Positions 21,765 to 25,220 of a stretch of 25,220 nt of DNA are shown here, one piece after another (positions within the stretch are counted from its first letter, which is position 1; every line of letters starts with the position of its first letter). The notes beneath the pieces were generated by a model. That model worked only from the letters and a program-made list of their open reading frames with translations. It was not told the DNA's origin and ran no database searches. This stretch comes from JAEUIZ01 sp046155605 (lineage in GTDB: Bacteria; Planctomycetota; Phycisphaerae; Phycisphaerales; UBA1924): NCBI GenBank assembly GCA_046155605.1, contig JBJXFQ010000016.1, positions 1 to 25,220 of the forward strand, read 5' to 3'. The position numbers were made by a program, and so were the translations under genes.

Positions 21765-24700
21765 TTGCCCGCCAAACCACAACAGGTTGAGTTCCCGGAC
21801 GCCGACGACGGCTTCGTCCACCTCCACCTTCACACCGAGTACTCGCTGCTCGACGGCGGCAACCGCATCGACCGCCTCGTCGCGCGAGTCAAAGAACTCG
21901 GCATGCCCGCTGTCGGCGTGACCGATCACGGCAACCTCTTCGGCGCGGTCGCGGTCTACACGGCCTGCCGCGAGGCGGGGATCAGGCCGATCCTCGGCGT
22001 AGAGGCGTATGTGACGCCGCCGGGCAAGCCGCGGCAGGATCGGACGTATTCCGGCGGTGGTGAGGGCGGGTATCACCTCGTCTTGCTTGCCGAGAACGAG
22101 ACAGGCTGGCGGAACCTGCTGCATTTGTGCTCTGAGGCCTACCTCACCGGCTTCTATTACAAGCCGCGGATCGATCGCGAACTCCTCGCCGCGCACGCCG
22201 AGGGGTTGATCGCGATCAACGGGCACCTGGGCAGCGAGATCGGCGACCACCTGCTGGCGTTCGAACGGACAAAGGATCAGAAATACTGGGAGTTGGCGAA
22301 AGAGTCGGCGCGGTGGCACGCGAGGGCGTTTGGGGGAGAGTGGCAGAGTGGCACAGCGGCACAGTGCCAGAGTGGCACAGCGGCACAGTGCCAGAGTGAA
22401 GGAACGCCGCCTTTAGCGCGCGCTTCGCCACTTGGGCACTATGCCACTTCGCCACTTCCGAGGTTCTTCGTCGAACTCCAGCACCACATCCCCGAGCAGA
22501 ACTCGATCAACAAGCACCTGATCCGGCTCGCCCAGGAACTTGGCCTGCCGCTCGTCTGCGATAACGACGCGCACTTTCTCCGGGCCGAGGATCACGACGC
22601 GCACGACACCCTGATCTGCATCTCGACGCAGAAGAACAAGAGCGAGCCGAACCGGATGCGGTATCCGCCGCAGGTGTATGTCAAGAGCCCCGCGGAGATG
22701 GCTGAGGCGATGGCGCCCTATGCCGAGGTCGGGCGCGAGGCGATGCGCAACACGATGCGCATCGCGCGGCGATGCGTGGTCGATCTCCCCATCGGTGAGA
22801 GCCACGCGCCGATGGTCAGCGTGCGAATTCCCGATTCGCTCCCGAGCCACGACGACCCGCGATTCGGCGGCGACCTGACGGCGTGGTATCAGGCCTACTG
22901 CGCCGGCTTCGATGTCCAGCCGGTCAAGGGCGGAGACGAGGCCGCATCGCGCGAGGGCGTCGCCAAGGCGCTGCGGATGCTTGCGGAGGCCGGGTTGATC
23001 TGGCGCTACGGTGCCGAAGGCCGCACCCCCGAGATTCGTGCGCGGCTGGAGCGCGAACTGGGCGTGCTGATCGGCAAGAACATCGCCGCGTACTTCCTGA
23101 TCGTGTGGGACTTCGTAAACTGGGGTCGGCAGCACGGCGTGCCGGCGCTCGCACGCGGATCGGGCGTGGGCACCATGGTCGGCTATTCCATCGGCCTCTC
23201 GAACGCCTGCCCCGTGCGCTATGGGCTGCTCTTCGAGCGATTCACCGATCCCGATCGCAGCGAGTATCCCGATATCGACATCGACCTCTGCCAGGACGGT
23301 CGGCAGGCCGTCATCGAGTACGTCCGTCGGAAGTACGGTCATGTCGCGCAAATCATCACATTCGGAACGCTCCGAGCCCGTGCGGCGATCCGCGATGCCG
23401 CCCGCGTGCTGGGCATGTCGCTCCCCGCCGCCGATCGCCTGGCGAAGATGATCCCCGAGACCCTCGGCGTCACGCTCGAGGACGTGCTCGAAAAAGAGCC
23501 TGATTTCAAGAGCCTCTACGAGGGCAAGCCCGCCGCGCTCGCCCGGCTCAACGACCGCCTGCCCGAATCGCAGCACGCCGTGCCGGCGCTCGTGAGGCAG
23601 GTCGTGGATAATGCCAAGACGATCGAGGGCCAGGCGCGGCACGCGTCGGTCCATGCCGCGGGTGTCATCGTCGCCACGCGGCCGCTCAGCGAGATCGTCC
23701 CGCTCTATCGCCAGCCGGGCTCCGACGACGACGAGATCGTCACGCAGTGGGACGGCCCCACCTGCGAGAAGATGGGCCTCCTGAAGATGGATTTCCTCGG
23801 CTTGCGCACGATCTCGATCGTCGAGCGAGCCAAGAAACTGATCCGCGAAACCCTGCCGGTCGAGGCGGTGTGGCGCGCGGTCGGGCGCGTTGCCACTTCG
23901 CCACTCGACCACTCCGACACTTCTTCCCGCCCTCCCCATCCGCTCGACCTCGACCGCCTCACCTTCGACGATCCGCGCGTCTTCGCCCTCTTCGCCCGCG
24001 GCGAGACCACCGGCGTCTTTCAGTTCGAATCGCCGGGCATGAAGCGGTTGCTCATGGAGATGAAGCCCGACCGCCTCGAAGACCTCATCGCCGCCAACGC
24101 CCTCTTCCGCCCGGGGCCGATGGACCTGATCCCCGATTACAACCGCCGCAAACACGGCACCGAACCCGTCCCCAAGACCCACCCCATCGTCGATCAGTTC
24201 ACCCTCGAAACCTACGGCGTCATGGTCTATCAAGAGCAGGTCATGCAGATCGTGCATGGCCTGGGGGGCATCTCGCTCCGCGACGCCTACTCGCTCATCA
24301 AGAACATCTCAAAGAAGAAGCACGACAAGGTTGATAAGGAACGACCCAAGTTCGTCGAGGGATCGCAGAAAAAGGGCCTGAGCAAGGCCGAGGCCGAGGC
24401 ACTCTTCGAGTTGATCCTCAAGTTCGCGGGCTACGGCTTCAACAAGAGCCACTCGGCCGCCTACGGCCTCATCACCTACCAGACCGCCTACTGCAAGCAC
24501 CACTTCCGCGTCGCATTCATGGCGGCGCTGATGACCTGCGACAAGGACAAGAACGAGAACGTGGTCAAGTTCATCGCCGAGGCGCGCAGCGCCGGCATCG
24601 GCGTGCTGCCGCCCGACGTGAACGAGTCGGGGCGCGACTTCTCGGTGGTGCGGCGCAAGCGAGAGGGCGCGAGCCGCAAGGGCACGCGCGGGGTGCCGGC

Positions 24701-25220
24701 CGCGGCGGGGTCCGAGGAGCAAGAGGAGCAGCTCATCCGCTTCGGCCTCGGCGCGGTGCGTGGGGTGGGGGCGGCGGCCGTGGACTCGGTCCTCTCCGCG
24801 CGCAACGAGGGCGGGCCGTTCACGAGCGTGTTCGATCTCTGCCGGCGCATCGACCTCAAGAAGGCCAACAAGCGCACGCTCGAGGGGCTCTTGCGCGCGG
24901 GCGCCTTCGACAGCGTGGCAGGCGGGCGGGCGCGGGCGGCGGTGCTCGGGGCCATCGAGCGCGCGGTGGAGCAAGGGCAGGGGGCGCAGCGCGATCGCGA
25001 GAGCGGGCAGCGCGGCTTGTTCGACCTCTTGCTGGGCGACGCGGCCGCGCCGGCCGTGTACGCGGAGGAGTATCCCGACGTGGAGGAGTGGAGCGCCAAG
25101 GAGCGCCTGCTCGCCGAGCGCGAGGCGCTGGGGTTCTATCTCACCGGGCATCCTCTTGATCGTTTTCAACAAGACGTCGAGCGGTTCGCGACCACCAGCG
25201 TGGGCAAGCTGCGCAAGGAG
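21765..25220 (+). CDS. dnaE: DNA polymerase III subunit alpha (3' end outside window)
   Basis: DnaE is the replicative polymerase. At least 1152 codons are present and the frame is open at the window edge. Residues 17-82 are the PHP domain (HLHLHTEYSLLDG, TDHGNLFG). The polymerase catalytic aspartates are Asp503 and Asp505 in YPDIDIDLC, and Asp676 in KMDFLGLRT. TGVFQFESPGMKRLL, NALFRPGPMDLIPDY, MVYQEQVMQIVHGL and AGYGFNKSHSAAYGLI follow in order, then the helix-hairpin-helix region and the FYLTGHPLDRF segment near 1130. The start is TTG at 21765, with GGAGG 7 nt upstream and no in-frame ATG or GTG that fits. Residues about 192-232 and 700-725 are non-family insertions encoded by the same repeat. 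The usual LRRAMGKK reads LIKNISKKK. Confidence 0.95.
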   Translation, partial: MPAKPQQVEFPDADDGFVHLHLHTEYSLLDGGNRIDRLVARVKELGMPAVGVTDHGNLFGAVAVYTACREAGIRPILGVEAYVTPPGKPRQDRTYSGGGEGGYHLVLLAENETGWRNLLHLCSEAYLTGFYYKPRIDRELLAAHAEGLIAINGHLGSEIGDHLLAFERTKDQKYWELAKESARWHARAFGGEWQSGTAAQCQSGTAAQCQSEGTPPLARASPLGHYATSPLPRFFVELQHHIPEQNSINKHLIRLAQELGLPLVCDNDAHFLRAEDHDAHDTLICISTQKNKSEPNRMRYPPQVYVKSPAEMAEAMAPYAEVGREAMRNTMRIARRCVVDLPIGESHAPMVSVRIPDSLPSHDDPRFGGDLTAWYQAYCAGFDVQPVKGGDEAASREGVAKALRMLAEAGLIWRYGAEGRTPEIRARLERELGVLIGKNIAAYFLIVWDFVNWGRQHGVPALARGSGVGTMVGYSIGLSNACPVRYGLLFERFTDPDRSEYPDIDIDLCQDGRQAVIEYVRRKYGHVAQIITFGTLRARAAIRDAARVLGMSLPAADRLAKMIPETLGVTLEDVLEKEPDFKSLYEGKPAALARLNDRLPESQHAVPALVRQVVDNAKTIEGQARHASVHAAGVIVATRPLSEIVPLYRQPGSDDDEIVTQWDGPTCEKMGLLKMDFLGLRTISIVERAKKLIRETLPVEAVWRAVGRVATSPLDHSDTSSRPPHPLDLDRLTFDDPRVFALFARGETTGVFQFESPGMKRLLMEMKPDRLEDLIAANALFRPGPMDLIPDYNRRKHGTEPVPKTHPIVDQFTLETYGVMVYQEQVMQIVHGLGGISLRDAYSLIKNISKKKHDKVDKERPKFVEGSQKKGLSKAEAEALFELILKFAGYGFNKSHSAAYGLITYQTAYCKHHFRVAFMAALMTCDKDKNENVVKFIAEARSAGIGVLPPDVNESGRDFSVVRRKREGASRKGTRGVPAAAGSEEQEEQLIRFGLGAVRGVGAAAVDSVLSARNEGGPFTSVFDLCRRIDLKKANKRTLEGLLRAGAFDSVAGGRARAAVLGAIERAVEQGQGAQRDRESGQRGLFDLLLGDAAAPAVYAEEYPDVEEWSAKERLLAEREALGFYLTGHPLDRFQQDVERFATTSVGKLRKE
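22337..22460 (+). repeat. tandem and inverted repeat inserted in dnaE
   Basis: Two exact 24-bp tandem units occupy 22345-22368 and 22369-22392. Each encodes QSGTAAQC, and a partial unit flanks them on each side. About 30 bp later, CTTCGCCACTT (22423-22433) and GCCACTTCGCCACTT (22443-22457) are approximately the reverse complement of the AGTGGC-rich left arm, so the block can fold into a long imperfect stem. All of it is translated in the dnaE frame, between AFGGE and RFFVELQ, which adjoin in ordinary DnaE proteins. Confidence 0.7.
23889..23940 (+). repeat. second copy of the GCCACTTCGCCACT repeat in dnaE
   Basis: GCCACTTCGCCACT at 23892-23905 is identical to 22443-22456 and is read in the same frame (ATSPL in both). 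It is followed by degenerate CACTCC and CACTTC units and a Pro-rich stretch. It lies between the conserved segments SIVERAKKLIRETLP and DLDRLTFDDPRVFALF, a position where typical DnaE has only a short linker. Confidence 0.6.

Noticed and set aside
21497..21790. 97-codon frame upstream of dnaE
   Set aside because: No Shine-Dalgarno site, random Arg/Pro composition, and it overlaps the dnaE start in another frame.
22337..22460. CRISPR array
   Set aside because: The two units are directly adjacent with no spacers and there are no cas genes; it is a tandem repeat inside a gene.
22413..24257. 614-codon frame antisense to dnaE
   Set aside because: The plus strand encodes DnaE with all catalytic motifs in the same region; the antisense frame is a codon-usage shadow.

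Overview
The window looks like part of the chromosome of a GC-rich planctomycete, probably of the Phycisphaerae/Phycisphaerales type. The evidence is indirect. Shine-Dalgarno sites are present but patchy. A murC-murB-ddl-ftsQ-like run has protein variants of the planctomycete kind. There is a short exported protein with an 'IPLPTAA...' PEP-CTERM-like tail and a pseudopilin-type protein. The 16S gene carries a variant of the EUB338 site that begins GCAGCC, as the Planctomycetes-directed probe variant does. No taxonomic search could be run.

Layout. Positions 43-1524 (minus strand) hold a complete 16S rRNA gene with a structured leader and a good sigma70-type promoter near 1978-2005. Upstream on the same strand is the chain mcsA-mcsB-comF (4602 to 2036), the protein-arginine kinase module translationally coupled to a ComF-type phosphoribosyltransferase. 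It is preceded by rpmB (ribosomal protein L28). On the plus strand follow a Nudix hydrolase, gyrA, a small STAS-domain protein, and then the cell-wall/division run murC-murB-ddl-ftsQ-like plus a six-helix membrane protein (9041-14298). Next comes a compact three-gene unit (14408-17126): an exported, membrane-anchored protein broken by a frameshift, a small secreted protein with 12 cysteines, and a MauE-like redox membrane domain fused to a type IV pseudopilin domain. After it come greA, a metallo-beta-lactamase-fold hydrolase divergent from a GNAT acetyltransferase (starts only 18 bp apart), a small three-helix membrane protein divergent from a guanine deaminase, a PEP-CTERM-like secreted protein, and finally dnaE, which starts with TTG at 21765 and runs off the right edge.

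The strongest candidate for an undescribed system is the 14408-17126 unit. An exported 12-cysteine protein is encoded directly before, and translationally coupled to, a membrane protein that combines a CxC-bearing MauE-like domain (a family tied to disulfide formation in methylamine dehydrogenase) with a prepilin-peptidase-type pseudopilin. Its apparent promoter has a run of ten G between the -35 and -10 elements, and its first gene has a -1 type frameshift, so the unit may be phase-variable or decaying.

Other points of interest are two in-frame insertions of the same repeat family inside dnaE, a dispersed hairpin repeat that has become the N-terminal coding sequence of a membrane protein, and recurrent -10 elements placed 4-9 nt before start codons, which suggests frequent leaderless transcription.
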